A stretch of DNA of 64,000 bases. It comes from Isoetes taiwanensis (taxonomy: Eukaryota; Streptophyta; Lycopodiopsida; Isoetales; Isoetaceae). The notes under the pieces were generated by a model. That model worked only from the letters and a program-made list of their open reading frames with translations. It searched no databases and had not been told where the DNA came from. The position numbers were made by a program, and so were the translations under genes. Positions 1 through 16,290 of this stretch are shown here, piece by piece. Every line of letters begins with the position of its first letter. The first letter of the stretch is position 1. The DNA lies in contig JAJEKV010000057.1 in assembly GCA_021234155.1 (NCBI GenBank), positions 6,667,821-6,731,820 of the forward strand, read 5' to 3'.

Positions 1-1126
1 CATAATTCTGAATTTCTCTTTCACTATACCAAATCCATTCTCAACACAAACCTTGCCCTTGCAAATCCTCTTATTGAACTTGCCAGAAGCACCCGTGCCA
101 TCTGGAAAAACCTTAATCAAAAACCTTCTTCTTGGATAAGCTGAATCCCCCAAAAGCATTGGAGGTATACTAACTGTTACACCTGCATCCAGTAATTCTC
201 CTCTCCTGTTAATCTTCTTTCCTGTCATTTGAACAATAGGCTCTTACAAAATCTGTTTTGATGCTAGCCTCTTGTACAATAAGCTCTTCTTAAACTGATT
301 GGAATCATGCACAGAACCTGTTCTACTAACACATACATTGACAAATATTCGAGAGTGTGTTACTACACCTTGCATGAGGCAGGAATGTCTCTTGTGTCTG
401 CTGTAGTAATCATCCCCTTTGTCTTTTCTCCATGGCTTTCTGTACAGAAATATGTGAGAACCATCAACAGCACCAAAAATATTAGGCAGACCTGTGGCAT
501 CTTGAAATTCCTTCATGATATCAAGTAGTCTTTGACCCGAGGGTAAGGCAACAAATCTTTTGTAAAGCATGGTCTTGGATGCTAAAACTAAAGTGATTTT
601 CTTGGTGTATTTCTGGACTGTGGCCTTATCAACATAAAACCTTTGGCCAACATGCAATGGCATGTCTCCATGAGCAAGAAAGTAGAGTACCATGGCTACT
701 GCTTTCCTGGGATCTACAGGGGACCTAACTTTCTGGCCCGGCCTGATCAGGTATGGCACAATCAGTCCAACCAATTTTTCAAATGACCTTCTCTTCATTC
801 TATAAAACTGATGCCACATATCATCTTCAAATGAGGGAAGGCAATTCCAAGCATGATTGTCAATGTTATCCCATTGTGTGGTCTACCTCGGACAAACCCA
901 GAATCTTCTCGGTGGTCTTCTTAGTCGAGAGGTTGCAGCCAAGAGCAAGATTGAACATACATTGAAAACTAGTGTTGTCTTCTTCGAACTCTTCTTCCTC
1001 GACTATTGTCATAGGATCTTCCAGTTCGTTCTCTTGAATGAGATCCAAGCAGAACTTCTGCATTGCTAAACCTAGCAAAATAGCCCTAAGAAGCATTGCA
1101 ATCATACCTAAAATTACCGGATCCAT
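1..1126 (-). mobile_element. PIF/Harbinger transposase, decayed, runs off left edge
   Basis: This is a DDE transposase of the PIF/Harbinger type (DDE_Tnp_4), which would cut and paste DNA. The main open stretch is 819-247, with a first catalytic Asp in GAVDGSHI and a second in GSVHDSN. An in-frame TAA at 244-246 interrupts it. Beyond the stop the same frame continues to the window edge through LLGDSAYPRRRF and VENGFG, whose Glu is the likely third catalytic residue. Upstream, the ORF 1126-866 (acidic run VEEEEFEED, ending SEVDHTM) is in another frame. It appears to continue into the main ORF through WDNIDNHAWNCLP, which implies one frameshift near 870. One stop plus one frameshift means it is not active as read. 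No terminal inverted repeats or TA duplication were located. Confidence 0.85.
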
Positions 1127-1213
1127 GCTTGAAAGACGCTACAGGTGAAGATTTCCTGCCTCGAAGGTGTGAGGGATGTGGGATGCGGGAAGAGGAGCTC
1201 GAAATATCCCATA

Positions 1214-4978
<3,765 letters not shown>

Positions 4979-5248
4979 AAAGGGAGTGATGAAGGGCTGC
5001 CCTTTGGCACCCTAGCTTTTTCTCATTGTAGTTGAACTTGTGACCAAAGCTACCTTGTCATTACAAAGCAAGGGTTTGATCCATTGTTTGCTTCTTCCAA
5101 AATTCTAGGAGAGTTTTCATTAATGCAATATACTTATGTCACTTTTAGATTCTTGCAAGATGATGACTCAAGCCTGCCAAACTTCCTTGCTGCCATGGAC
5201 TGTAGTATATTCAAAACAACCATTGGAATTATAATTGTGTGTTGCACT

Positions 5249-5276
5249 ATTCTATTCTATTCTATTCTATTCTATT
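5249..5276. repeat. short (TTCTA)n pentamer array
   Basis: About five tandem copies of the pentamer TTCTA followed by a short A run. Confidence 0.9.
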
Positions 5277-5325
5277 AAAAAAATCTGGTTGCAATACAAA
5301 GTCTTGCTAAGTGATAGTTTGAAAT

Positions 5326-5600
5326 TTAAACTTTATACTTCACTATAGTTATTTCTTCTAACATAGCATCGATCAATTTGCACCATCTATCCGTTACACA
5401 AAGCCCATGTAAAACCCACACCATTGCAGCAATTCCTCCAGAACATTCCATAGCATATAATCCTCTAATTAAATTCATACCGTTTATATGTGAATCCCCT
5501 CTCCAAGCCACAAGTTGCCCCTTATGGGAAACCCAACAAAGGTACAGATTACCATTTATGCATCGTACATAAGCATCATATATAAACCATGGGAAAAGGC
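5326..5600 (-). other. unidentified ORF remnant
   Basis: An uninterrupted minus-strand reading frame of about 85 residues begins near 5600 (AYVRCINGNLYLCWVSHKG), passes the Met at 5511 and ends at 5326. It is rich in Trp, Cys and Gly and looks more protein-like than its neighbours. No start context, splice sites or family could be assigned. It could be an exon of a lost gene or chance. Confidence 0.25.
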
Positions 5601-6623
5601 CAGTTAGATTCAGATATCAAAGTTTCAAAATCATTAACGTGATGTGGCCGCCATATCATCCATACCATTTGTGTTATGTGATTTATAGCGGCGAAATTTG
5701 GTACTGGCCGGAAGAGGAGTCAGAGTAAGCAAGAATTTTATGTAGAGTGGATGAGACTGTTATTGAGAATTGGTGTTTCAAGATAGTAAGCAGAAGCAAA
5801 AAGCTATTCAGATAAGATTAATCGAATCCTTTGGTGTTGAGAATGAAGATCTATGGGCATGATCAAAGCCCTTGACTAGAAGATCTTGACTGAGCAATTC
5901 CAATCCTAGCGGATGTTTCATAGATCAAATCGACCTTTTCTTGCAGCTTTGCAATGCCTAAGAAAACTTCATATATAAGGATGACCTCTTGCCTCTGATT
6001 CTGGTGGAAAATGCTATGAATGCCATGAGAAGCAGAGTTTCATTAAATTTGGAATTCTGAAGACAAGTTGGAATAATTTGTATATAGTATATCGTGGAGG
6101 GCTATGTATACCTCAATACTTATAGTATGGTTATGTGTATTACAAAAGGTTATGTATACCTGTTGTATACTAACACAACTAGATTACAACAAGATGACAA
6201 GTACTATTATTCTTCTACTATTACTCTTCTGAATCATCAGAACCAGTAGAACCAGGCGCTCCAGAGATCCGTTCGATCATATTTGATGCTCTCTATTCCA
6301 TATAAGATGGATGATAACATCGAAGGGATCAGGATGGCGAGGATTGAGAGCAACAGTGGTGAGCCAGTCTTTAAGCGGTATATCTCGCTCGCGGCACCGC
6401 TTGAAGTCCTCATGATTCATCTTGCAAGTAATAGAATCACGTTCAGGACCAGAATGCGTCATAGCTAGACGGAGGCCAATGTTGCTGGACTCGGCAATTT
6501 GATGTATATTTATACCCACCAAAATTATTGATGGTATATACATAGAAATTATTGGATCATATACATACTATGTATGGTACTCGTATATCTTATATTATAA
6601 TGTTTTAGTGCAAGTAATGGACC

Positions 6624-6784
6624 ACGCCCTAAATCCAACGGCTGCGATTTGATCACTAATTATAACTAATTCTATGGTTGAGATTCGATGTGGTTGAGTT
6701 TAACGCCCTAAATCCAACGGCTGAGATTTGATCACTAATTCTAACTAATTCTATGGTTGAGATTCGATGTGGTTGAGTTTAGGG
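6624..6784. repeat. tandem duplication, 79-bp period
   Basis: Two nearly identical 79-bp copies begin ACGCCCTAAATCCAACGGCTG and end GGTTGAGTTTA. They differ at a few bases. The phrase ATCCAACGGC is a close complement of the CCGTTGGATC-like phrases in the 58942 and 62801 repeats. Confidence 0.9.
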
Positions 6785-9700
6785 CTATGGCGGCCGATGG
6801 CTCTTAAAAAAGCAGTGGGCAACCATCTCGAAGGGCCTGCCATAGTAAACAACAGTTCGAAAGCTTTGTTTGGCTTTTGATTTATGGATTTTAGAATTGG
6901 GCTCCTGTCGGTCCCCGATCGGTGCGTGGTGTGATGTTGGGGCGGTTAGGTTCTACTAAGTTCAAAAAATAAAATACTCGCTGGGAAAATCCGGGACTGC
7001 ATATGGAAACTCCGGGGCAATTGGACTGCCATCAGAGCAAAAGGCAGCAGGCTATGGGAGCTAGGGCAAGGATTTCCAACCGGCTATGGAGAGCCTTTAT
7101 TCCACAGGGCTATCAACATCTTCATGCTTTTGAGCAAAATCCATGGAAGGCATCAATCATAGACCTTCCGATGTATTGGAGTGCATTTTCTGAAAAACAC
7201 AAAGGGCTTCGGGTTGCTTCACGCTCTTCACAAAGCATCAAACATTTTTTCCTTTCTGGCAGCTAGGGTTATTGCACCGTTTTCTTGGGAATGAGCTTCA
7301 TCCCTTGCTTTTGGAGAATCCGACATGCCTCAGATTACATGCCAGGAGCCAAGATGGGAGGTAAATAGCTGATCTTCTTCCTTTTTTTTCTACTTTTCTT
7401 GCATTTTGCAATTTATTAAGTTGCATTTGCATTTCGATTTCAGAAGCTTTGACCAGGCAAATTTCGATTTGGGTTGTGGCATATGTAGGGCATTACTGGC
7501 AGCAGAAGTCCCATAACAACCTATGTAAATGACCCCGATACTTTTGTATTCCAACCTTTTCTTTTAAGCGGCAACACCAACATCGTTTTCTCATGATCAA
7601 GATCAAGAAGTAAGTTTATTTTGGTTGCAGTAGCTTTGCTATTTGGCTTACTTTAAACTCTGCCTCTGCATTTTGATCAATTTGGAATTGCTCATATATT
7701 GTCTTTCCTGCAATTTTAGAATGGTGTATTGCATTTGTTTTTTATTAGAACTAGAGCTCATCCAGCCATTATTGTTCCACAACGGTTGTATTCTTCTTCT
7801 TGGGAGAGGTTTGCTACAAACCAAAGAACAAGATGATAAAGAAGGCATCCGCATCTATTTTAGATGAGCTTGGTAAACAATTTGAGAACAAAGACCTGTA
7901 TAGTAGTTTTCTTGACAATTGATAAAGTACAATATCGGATCCAGTTTCTCAATTTTAGGAAAGCCGAACCAAAAGAAAACATTTTCAAAGTCCTCCATGG
8001 ATGTAGAAGAATTGCTGAGCCTCAGATCAAGAACATGACATGCAATACAAACGGTTCTCGACTTATATATGGATTACGTCACAGTCTCTGAAGATAAGTA
8101 GTGTTTTACAGTTTTAAGTCTTAATATTTAAAGACATGCATGTTCTCATACTAAACAACATGAGCATCCAAGACATTAGAGATTGAAGTGGATAAACCGC
8201 TTGATTTGACTCCTTTAACCAAAAGCGTGAAGTACGCATGATATTGCAAAGTTGTAGATGCAGGAAAAATGCAGCCAAAGTTCAATTAAAAGTCGGTAAT
8301 CGACATCTACACAAGCAACCATTCAAGCTAAAATAGCTAAGGTAACCTTGAGCTTGCAATTTTTCCTCTTATGTTTTTCACTTCAATGGCGTTTATCACT
8401 CTTACAACCGCCTATTGCAGACAATGGTGTTGCATGACGATGGAGCTTGATTGGGCTCTCAACTATGCAAACCGAAGCTCCTAGATTATGACAAAGCTTT
8501 CTACTACACTTGATAATCTAAGGGATGTGCAAGCCATGTCTAAAAAATCTTTATAGGCTATTAGATAGGAAAATATGTATTTATGGTTCAATTCTACCAA
8601 CTTATTTATGAGGACTATTAGATTCAGACAAATAATGGCCCAAATTTGGGGATATAAACAAATCTTGGTAAGAGCAAAGCATATGCAACATCCTGTCCAA
8701 ATCACTTAAACTAAATGGTGTCCAAAGGCTCTCTCTTTGTCTCCTTTGGCATCTCATAAAATACATTCTAATGTACTGCCTCATATAGAGAACTTTTGGA
8801 ATTGGAAATGCGAAGGAGCAACGTTTTTTATGGACATGCTACTTTGAGACATTTGTGTAGGTGCAATTGTTAGACATAATGAGTACATTGAATTATACCA
8901 TGATATATTAGCACTAGCATGGATTATGATGGCAAGTAAAATACGTAGTATGAAAGCATTCATTATGTTGGCATGAAACTAAAGGAAATATTTATACCAT
9001 GTGGTATTTTTGCAGTTAACCAAAGGCATCCATGTATACAGGTTTCTTAAAGATATGTTTGAACACAGAATTTTCACTAGGCAAGTGCAAAAAAGCACCT
9101 CTAAACTTAAGTATACGTATGGAATGTCTTTACATGTTTGACCATAGAATTTGACTAGGCAAGTGAGAAAAGCCACCTCTAAACCTGAAGTACACATATG
9201 GAATATATCTAAAAACTCCATGCCTGTACCTTCCCACATGAATCTCCCCTCGACTCTAAGGTTCATTGTTATTTGTTATTTGTATATGGGCTTTATGCTT
9301 TCACCCATATACAATAAATGAAAAATTATTCCCATGCAACCACATATAATGCCTATTGAAGGTGGGCCATAGTATGTAGTTGTTTAAGAATGGGCAAGTG
9401 AAACAAATGATCATGCTTTTTGAGTTTGTACTTCTCCCCAGCCAACTTCTAAATCTGAAAATCTCTTGATATGTAAAAGATTACGCATTCTAGGCATTTT
9501 AAAAGGGAACAAGTACTCAAACATGATTTGCACAAATACATTATAATAGTTGAAGGAACACACATAATAACTTATGTTGAGCATTGTCCAAGCATTTTTT
9601 AAAATCTTCGGCCACAGTCACATGGATTGCCCACCAAAGGTGGGCAATTTACTAGTACCCAATAATGTTGCTGCAGTGGACATCAATAATTTTGGTGGGT

Positions 9701-10045
9701 ATAAGTATAGCTGCATTCGATGGCATAAGACATTCATTTGCTATGTCTCGACATCCTGCTAGAGTTCTTCAGAGGTCGCAATTGCCTCCTCCTCCTGAAC
9801 ATCTCAACACCATTGCTTGTTCTATGACATAATTCAAAGATCTTCATGCATGCCTGCTAAAAGGGATCACCCTTGATCCCTGGCTGAAAGGGATAGCAGA
9901 GGGTCGAGAGAGAGATTCCCCCAGCGAGTACCGTGTTGTTATCAAGATTGTTTGGGTTCCAGAGTGCGACGCTTATGAGATTGATAATATCATCAATGCC
10001 TATAATATATGAAAGATATGTATTAAAAGTACAAGATCTCATGTA

Positions 10046-12417
10046 TTAAAATGAACAATGTGCTATGTCTTTCCACATGTCTACAATATATTTCGGAATT
10101 TGGACAGTTTTCGACCTCTTGCCATTGGCATCCCAAGCATAATGAATAGCATCTAAATTTTCATACCTTGAAGGATCGAAAGGATTAGGCCGCCAACGCT
10201 TAATTAAGCTGTCTTTGTAGTCCCCTCCAGTAGGCTCATCCCAAGGCCGCAAAATGCTTTGGCAACATGCATTTTTCCCAACTGACTTTGACAGCAGCAC
10301 CCTCCTCTGTTCTCCTCCAAACAAAGTTCCTGACAACCCTGATGATAAGTTGTACTTTTGACTGTGGAGCCAACATGAACGAAGCCATATACGCATGGGT
10401 GCTACTTAAAACTGACTTAGCCACAATGATTCGTCCTGCCATGGAAAACTTAGCTTTGGACCACCAGAAAAGGTGATTTTCCAAGCCCTTAATCATTGCT
10501 TCCTGGCATCTCCTGATGAGACATGAACAGCTACAGGGATACCAAGAAGTTTGGTCCCTTTACCATGGGGAAGAATCTTCCATGGATAGGCAGTTATGCA
10601 TGGTGGAACTAGAGATTCCAATGCCCATAGTGATGTGCACTTCTGCCAATCCACAAAAATACCAAATGCTAGGGAAACAGAATCCAACAAGGAAATGGCA
10701 TTCTACAAATTCCTCTCATCTGCCCTCAGAAAAAGGAAAGTGTTATCCGCATATTAATTACAAATCTCCTGCGACCCATTGTTCATAGAGAAGACCATGC
10801 AAGATTCCCTCCTAAGCGGCAAGAGAGAAGACCTGGGCAAGGACCTCTGCCACAACTGTAAATAACAATGGAGCTAATGGGCAGCCCTGACGGATGCCAC
10901 AACCCACCTGAAAGAATGCTGAGGGTTCCCCTTGGAAGAGAATAGAAGAGCGAGAATAATGACTCATGACATCAGCTGTGAATTGTGCGCCAAAATCAAA
11001 GCGTAAGAGACATTTCTCTAAGAAGGCCCAGTCAACACTGTCGTACGCTTTTGCAAAGTCCAGCTTGAAATATACAATTTCATGGCCCTGAAGTCGAGCC
11101 CAATATATACCTTTATAGGCAGCAGCTACATTGTTTAATATGCATCATCGTGGCAGAAATCCTGACTGTTTAGAAGATGTGGAATCAACAAGAATATCCC
11201 GAAGCTTTTGTGCATAAGCTTTGGCAAAGATCTTGTATATAGAAGATAGCAAGGTGACAGGGCGCCAGTCCAAAATTGATGAAGGGACCTTACACTTGGG
11301 AATGAGAGAAATGCAGCCCAAGTTAAGGATTCTGTCTAGACGCCTTTGCCTCTTGAAATCCTAAAATGCATCGTATACATCATCACCAACCCAATCCCAT
11401 AACTCCTGAAAGAACTCCATAGGAATACCATTAATTCCAGGACACTTTCTTTTCTTCAAAAGGAAGGTGGCATCTACTAAATCATTCACCGTAATCTCTG
11501 CTTCTAGAGTAGCTCTCTGCTCCTCAGATATAATAGGATGTATCTTTGCAAGTAACACCTCCTGAAAATCTGTTTGGAAGAGAATACGACGAGAAGCAAA
11601 AGAGGAAGTAAAATGGTCAATTCAGAAAGAACTTAACTGCTCAGGATCAGAGATGAGAGGCCCATCTTGAACTTGGAGAGACACCATCGCAGAAGCTTGT
11701 CTCTGAATTTTTGCAGCTCTAAAAGGAAGCCTGTGCAACGATCCCCCTCTTTGAACCATTGCAGGCCCACTTTAACTCGGCATGATGAACTTGCTCAGCT
11801 TCCATCTATCTAATGTTGGCCAGAATCTGCCTCTCCTCTTGGGCATCTGATGGTACAACAGATCTGCAAGCCACTAATTGTTGGTACAGAGCAATCAAAA
11901 TTCCTCGATTAGTAGCAACTCGCTGACGACCCCAATTCTTAGCAAAGGACTTCACGGCAACCAGAGCATCAATAATCCCAGCCATTCCTTTCCTTCTCAC
12001 AAATGCAGAGGACCAAGCTTGCTTGCATCCATTCTTAAACTCCTCATCCTTCAAGTATGAAGTGTTTAACTTGAAAATAATCCTGTCCCTGCTATGCGCC
12101 CCATCCTAAGAACAAGAGAAATACTGTGGATTGTGACCTGAAATAGAGCTGTCAAGCATGTTTTGGGAAGAGAAATTATGCAAATATGTAGCTGCCACTG
12201 CATTATAATATCCCCTTTCATGACGTGCATATGCTCTACCAGCTCCAAGCCAGCCATTGCACCAAGTAAAGGTTCCATCATCATCCACCTCTACCAAACC
12301 AGAGTCATGCATCAAGTGCTGCCAATGTTCACGTTCAAAGCCTTGGATGATTTCTGACCCTTTGCCACACCGATCAACTTCCAACTCCACCATATTGAAG
12401 TCACCCACCAACAACCA
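10046..12417 (-). mobile_element. LINE C, 3' part (endonuclease end to RT C-terminus)
   Basis: Minus-strand L1-type ORF2 in broken frames. From the right edge inward it has the endonuclease phrase LLVGDFNMVELEVDRCG (about 12414), EN tail FTWCNGWLGAGRA, RT N-terminus (11558-11361, KRKCPGINGIPMEFFQ), an RT active-site box at 10742-10753, and the post-RT region (10496-10236, KAKFSMAGRIIVAKSVLSST and RRTEEGAAVKVSWEKCMLPK), ending at 10046. The active-site box reads YADN rather than YADD and is directly preceded by an in-frame TAA. Both mean the copy is dead. The right edge at 12417 is exactly where Helitron H1 begins. The other half of the same element resumes at 18254. Confidence 0.9.
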
Positions 12418-12454
12418 TCTTATTATTTTATAATGTTATACCGTAATTCCATAG
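12418..12454 (+). promoter_or_regulatory. Helitron H1 5' terminus
   Basis: It starts TCTTATTATTTTATAATGTT and continues to GTAATTCC. The H2 5' end (38293) has the same layout: TCTATACATTATTAAAAATG and then TAATTCC. A host A lies immediately to the left at 12417. Confidence 0.85.
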
Positions 12455-12893
12455 TGAACGGCGCCCTAAATCGGACGTCCTAGATTCGTTTGGGCCACGT
12501 GGCATCATTTTTGCCCTTTTTTTCCAGCTTACCCTTTTTTCCAACTTATCTATCTACGGTAAAACTTACTAGCACCGGATCTTCGTGAGCATGGCAGCCA
12601 TGTTGCACAAATCTTCTTCAGCAATTAGAGTTTTTTCTTTACGGCAGGAGATGCTTGGTTAACTGGGAGCTTTTATTCAAAGGACGGAGCCTGCCATTGA
12701 CACCCGAACATCTCATGCAAAAACCCTAGAACCCAAACGGATGCGTTGTCTGTTCCGGAGATAGATCCTATCTTAGCGATGGGCTTGGCGGGTAGGGTAG
12801 GCCAGTTGAGGGTGGTTTAAACGACAGAGGGAATGATAAGTCCCTCTGTAAGAGATCGTAAATAATCAATTCAATTCAATAAGTCCAGATGTA

Positions 12894-13046
12894 GATGCAT
12901 CCTGTAGAGATGAAGATCCAAGGAGATGGTCGGCTATGGCTTCCCTTCTATATATCCAACATGGCAAGACCCTACTCATGAAAATTGGAAAAGCTGAAGA
13001 GCAGTACCCAGTATCATATATTGCTTTCAAAACCTATGCAGTTCAG
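12894..13046 (+). other. exon-like fragment inside Helitron H1
   Basis: An open reading frame (MASLLYIQHGKTLLMKIGK from 12936) ends at a good donor, CAG followed by GTAAAA at 13047. It could be a captured host exon, since Helitrons often carry gene pieces. I do not recognise the protein. A second stretch at 13750-14120 follows a TGCATGCAG acceptor-like site. No full gene model could be built. Confidence 0.3.
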
Positions 13047-14220
13047 GTAAAATCTTACATTTATGAAGCCTTTCTGTCGTGCTTTCTGTCTGATGCTTCT
13101 ATTGTTATGCTTAAGTAGCACAGTTGGTGCTGCACCCGTTTATGGAAACTAGACCATTAGACAAAAATAGTTAAAGCTCCTGGTTCTAAGGGAATGGCAC
13201 CCACCTACCGTGTATGCGTTTACATTTTCTTCATTTTGAAAGAGTACAAGCTGCCCTGGTTCAACAGCAGAGCACTTATCTGTTGGAAATAATTCTAATG
13301 TACAGTAATTTGAAAAACTCAGTTTTCAACAATGTACATGTTTTCTGCAGCTATTTGAATAGTTGACCATTCGAGGACCTATAATGTCGGCTGCTTAGAT
13401 ATGTTAAGTTTTTCTCTATTTCTCAATCTTTCCAAAATCTCACATTTTCTCTAACGAGCCCTAAGGATTTTGTTCATCGTTGTTACTAAGCTGGCATCAA
13501 TCACGATGAAATCTTTCAAGTATCGGTTTTGGTAGGGTTTGTCTCAAGTTTGGATATGGTCGGTTCTCTAGAATTTGTATTTGATGAAGCCATTTGGTGG
13601 CTTTCAATAGCAGAAAGACAAATGCATTTGCAGGTAATGTTGCTGTGTTGTTACGATTTCTATGGATTTGCTCTGGATTTGATTAGTCTTCTGTAGCTTT
13701 AGGTTATGGTGTTTTTATTATGTTGTAAGGGTTTTTTCATTTCATTTTTGTGCATGCAGAAGCAATGTGCCTTCAGACGAATCCATTTCCAGTAGCTCTT
13801 GGTCTATCTACGAAGCATCTGCAACACCAAGGTTGTACGGAATTACTGCTTAGGTGTCTATTCCCTCTCTTTGTTCTTGCATGGATTCTGCTTGGCACAA
13901 AACGACTCTCATGTGTTTGGAGGGTGATCCTACAAACGTTTGCATTTGCAGGTACCAGAAAATACCAAAGCGATCTGCTTGGCTGCTCAGCTTCCTTTCA
14001 AGCTTCTGCTTTCCAGGATACGGACAAATATTACATACAGCTTGCTGTGCTTTTAACGCTTATGGTGGGCTTACTGGAGTGCATTATGGGGATTCTAAGA
14101 TACATCTACAGAAGGTTATAACACATTCTTAAAGTTGTTTTCTACTTTCTGTTCCTTGATGACTTCTAAATACAGGTTAGGATGGATACTTCGATTTGTT
14201 AGCCATGCAGTTATATCAGG

Positions 14221-16290
14221 ATTTTTTTTTTTTTTTAAGGCAGGGTGGGTTTTGTATTCATTTTACATGGAATACATCATGTCAGTATCTTCCAAACTGG
14301 AAGATATGTATGTCCAAGGACAAAAAGACCTTCCTTTATAAAAAAACATAAGGAAGGATATAAGCCATATAGGCTGCATACAAAAATAAACTTAAAGTTC
14401 AAAGTATTCTGCAGAAATGAAACCAACTAAGCCTAAAACTGATTGGCTTCCAGCAGGTCTTGGACAGTGAGATCTGCAACAGCAGATCTGCCAAAGATGT
14501 TGAGAAACTCATCTAGCTTCTCCACAGTGAAAGTAGTATAATCCATGAGCATCAGTACTCTGGCCTCTCTTTTCTGTTGCCACATATGAAACAATGCTTG
14601 AAAAAAAGACCATTATATCTCCATATGTCAGGCCTATCCAGCAGCTTCTTGATTGCCATAGAGTGGATCATCTCCTGTTTGAGCTTAATGAAGTGTTGCT
14701 CCAGCTCCAATCTTGGGATATAGAAATCTTCATTCTCATTGTTGCGGAGCCATCGGATGGGAGCACCCAAGTTCCTCAGCCTCCTCTGCTGCTCTGTGTA
14801 ACAAACCATTAGAATCCGTTAGTATTATGAAGAAAAAATAGTATGCATTTTGAAATCTCCCTATTCGGTCCCAATCTTTGTCATATTTCAGCCCCCTGAG
14901 GGCTTTATGAGCTGAGGCTGTGTGTTGGATAGTAATGAGCAGGTTGGTTTTGATCCAAATGAGATCTGGTCTTTTCCCTTCCAAACAGACCCTGTTCCTG
15001 TGTCTCCAGATTATCCAGCAAGCAAGAGTTCTACATGTGCTGATCAACCTTGATCCCGAGTTCAAGAAATAAAAAATATTACCTGAAGCTCCCAAATTTA
15101 ATTGAGAGGTCCAAGTCCATATATCTTCAACTATCGGGCATAGTAAAATGTGATTTGAATCCTCTTCCATACCACATCCCAAAGGGCATAGGCTGGAGGT
15201 TCTCACATCATATTTAGCCCTTCTGGCATTAGAGTGTAAGCTTTGGTGCAAAACTAGCCATCTGAAGAGGGTGATATTGGGTGCATATTAATTCCTCCAA
15301 CCCTTTGCACAATTTTTCGCCAATGCCTTCTCCTCACAATTCCATAGATCACATGCTTTGGAAGGCCTGTGCTGCATAAGGGCAGAGTAAATATCTTTCA
15401 CAATGTAACAGTCTTTATTATTTTGTGTCCAACCATTTGAATTGGAGGCTAATTCCTGGTGAGGGGCCAATGTTTCTATAACTGTATTGAAGATGTCTTT
15501 GTCAAGTGCTGATTCCTTTAATTTTGGTTCTATTTCCTGCCATGATATCCATCTATTCTCTTCCTCCTTTCTTAAGTCTCCAAAAGTTCTTATCCCTGCT
15601 TGTGTCCATTGCTTGTATTTTTTGGGATGTTGTAAGGCCAGACATCCAATGTTTTCTGGTGCAAATGCAGGGTGCCAGAAGAAGTTAATGTCTTTACATT
15701 TGGCATCCAGAATTGGAGGTTTAAAACATAGGGCCACCTGATTCCATGCATCCAGCATCCTTCTAACAATAGGGGAAGTATTTGCACTTGGAGTTACCTG
15801 GAAAAAAGCTGAATCAGGGAGGAGATGCTTCATGGATTTACTGCCCACTGGAAGTGATTGTATCAGGGTTTACACTGCATCAGCTGTGATAATTATTTTT
15901 CTCAAGCCAAATACACACATGGAAATACTTGCCATGTCATTTACTCTGTCTTGATTACATTGTCATGTGAATTGACATTGGCGTTGCTGTATAATTGAAT
16001 GCTCTCCTATCCAATCTTCACCTTTGGGATCTTGAGAGACTTCCCTTTTAAGTTTCTTAAAGGAGTCTTTAATTATTTGAAAATAGACCTGACAGCCAAT
16101 GAATGGATTAAGTCATCCATCTATATATTCAGCGGTGCTGACTAATATAAGAAGCTTTTATCGGTGCCAACATCATTGTGGAATAATAAGTCCCTTTCTT
16201 GAAGTCTCCCAATGATCAAAAGACTGCAAAGCTTTTGCGAATAGGCATAAAAAAACCCTCTGCTTGAAGGTATAGTTTTTAGTACTTAAA
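14221..16290 (-). mobile_element. LINE D, 5'-truncated tail nested in Helitron H1
   Basis: A run of T at 14221-14236 is the poly(A) tail of a minus-strand element. The coding remains lie to its right. They include the zinc-finger region of 15251-14736 (RRAKYDVRTSSLCPLGCGME, then HILLC), typical of plant L1 zf-RVT domains, and 15848-15288. The frame is traceable with a few stops up to about 16290 (RLQERDLLFHNDVGTDKSF, LNPFIGCQVYFQIIK, KKLKREVSQDPKGEDW). The RT core and endonuclease are absent, so this is a 5'-truncated insertion. The right edge is not exact and no target duplication was found. It inserted after H1 formed or was carried along by H1. Confidence 0.85.

Larger units (their letters stand above)
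4981..10045. other. anonymous intergenic DNA without a convincing gene
   Basis: No gene or recognisable transposon was found over this 5 kb, apart from the small repeats and ORF remnants listed separately. ORFs at 6543-6277 (minus) and 7003-7266 (plus, 87 residues) have no motif I recognise. Near-duplicate blocks at about 9040-9110 and 9140-9210 share the phrase ACTAGGCAAGTG followed by CACCTCTAAAC. The region left of 10045 may include the 3' UTR of the LINE that starts there. Confidence 0.6.

Noticed and set aside
5249-5290. TTCTATTAAAA as a Helitron 5' start
   Set aside because: It is the end of a pentamer array; no supporting 3' partner.
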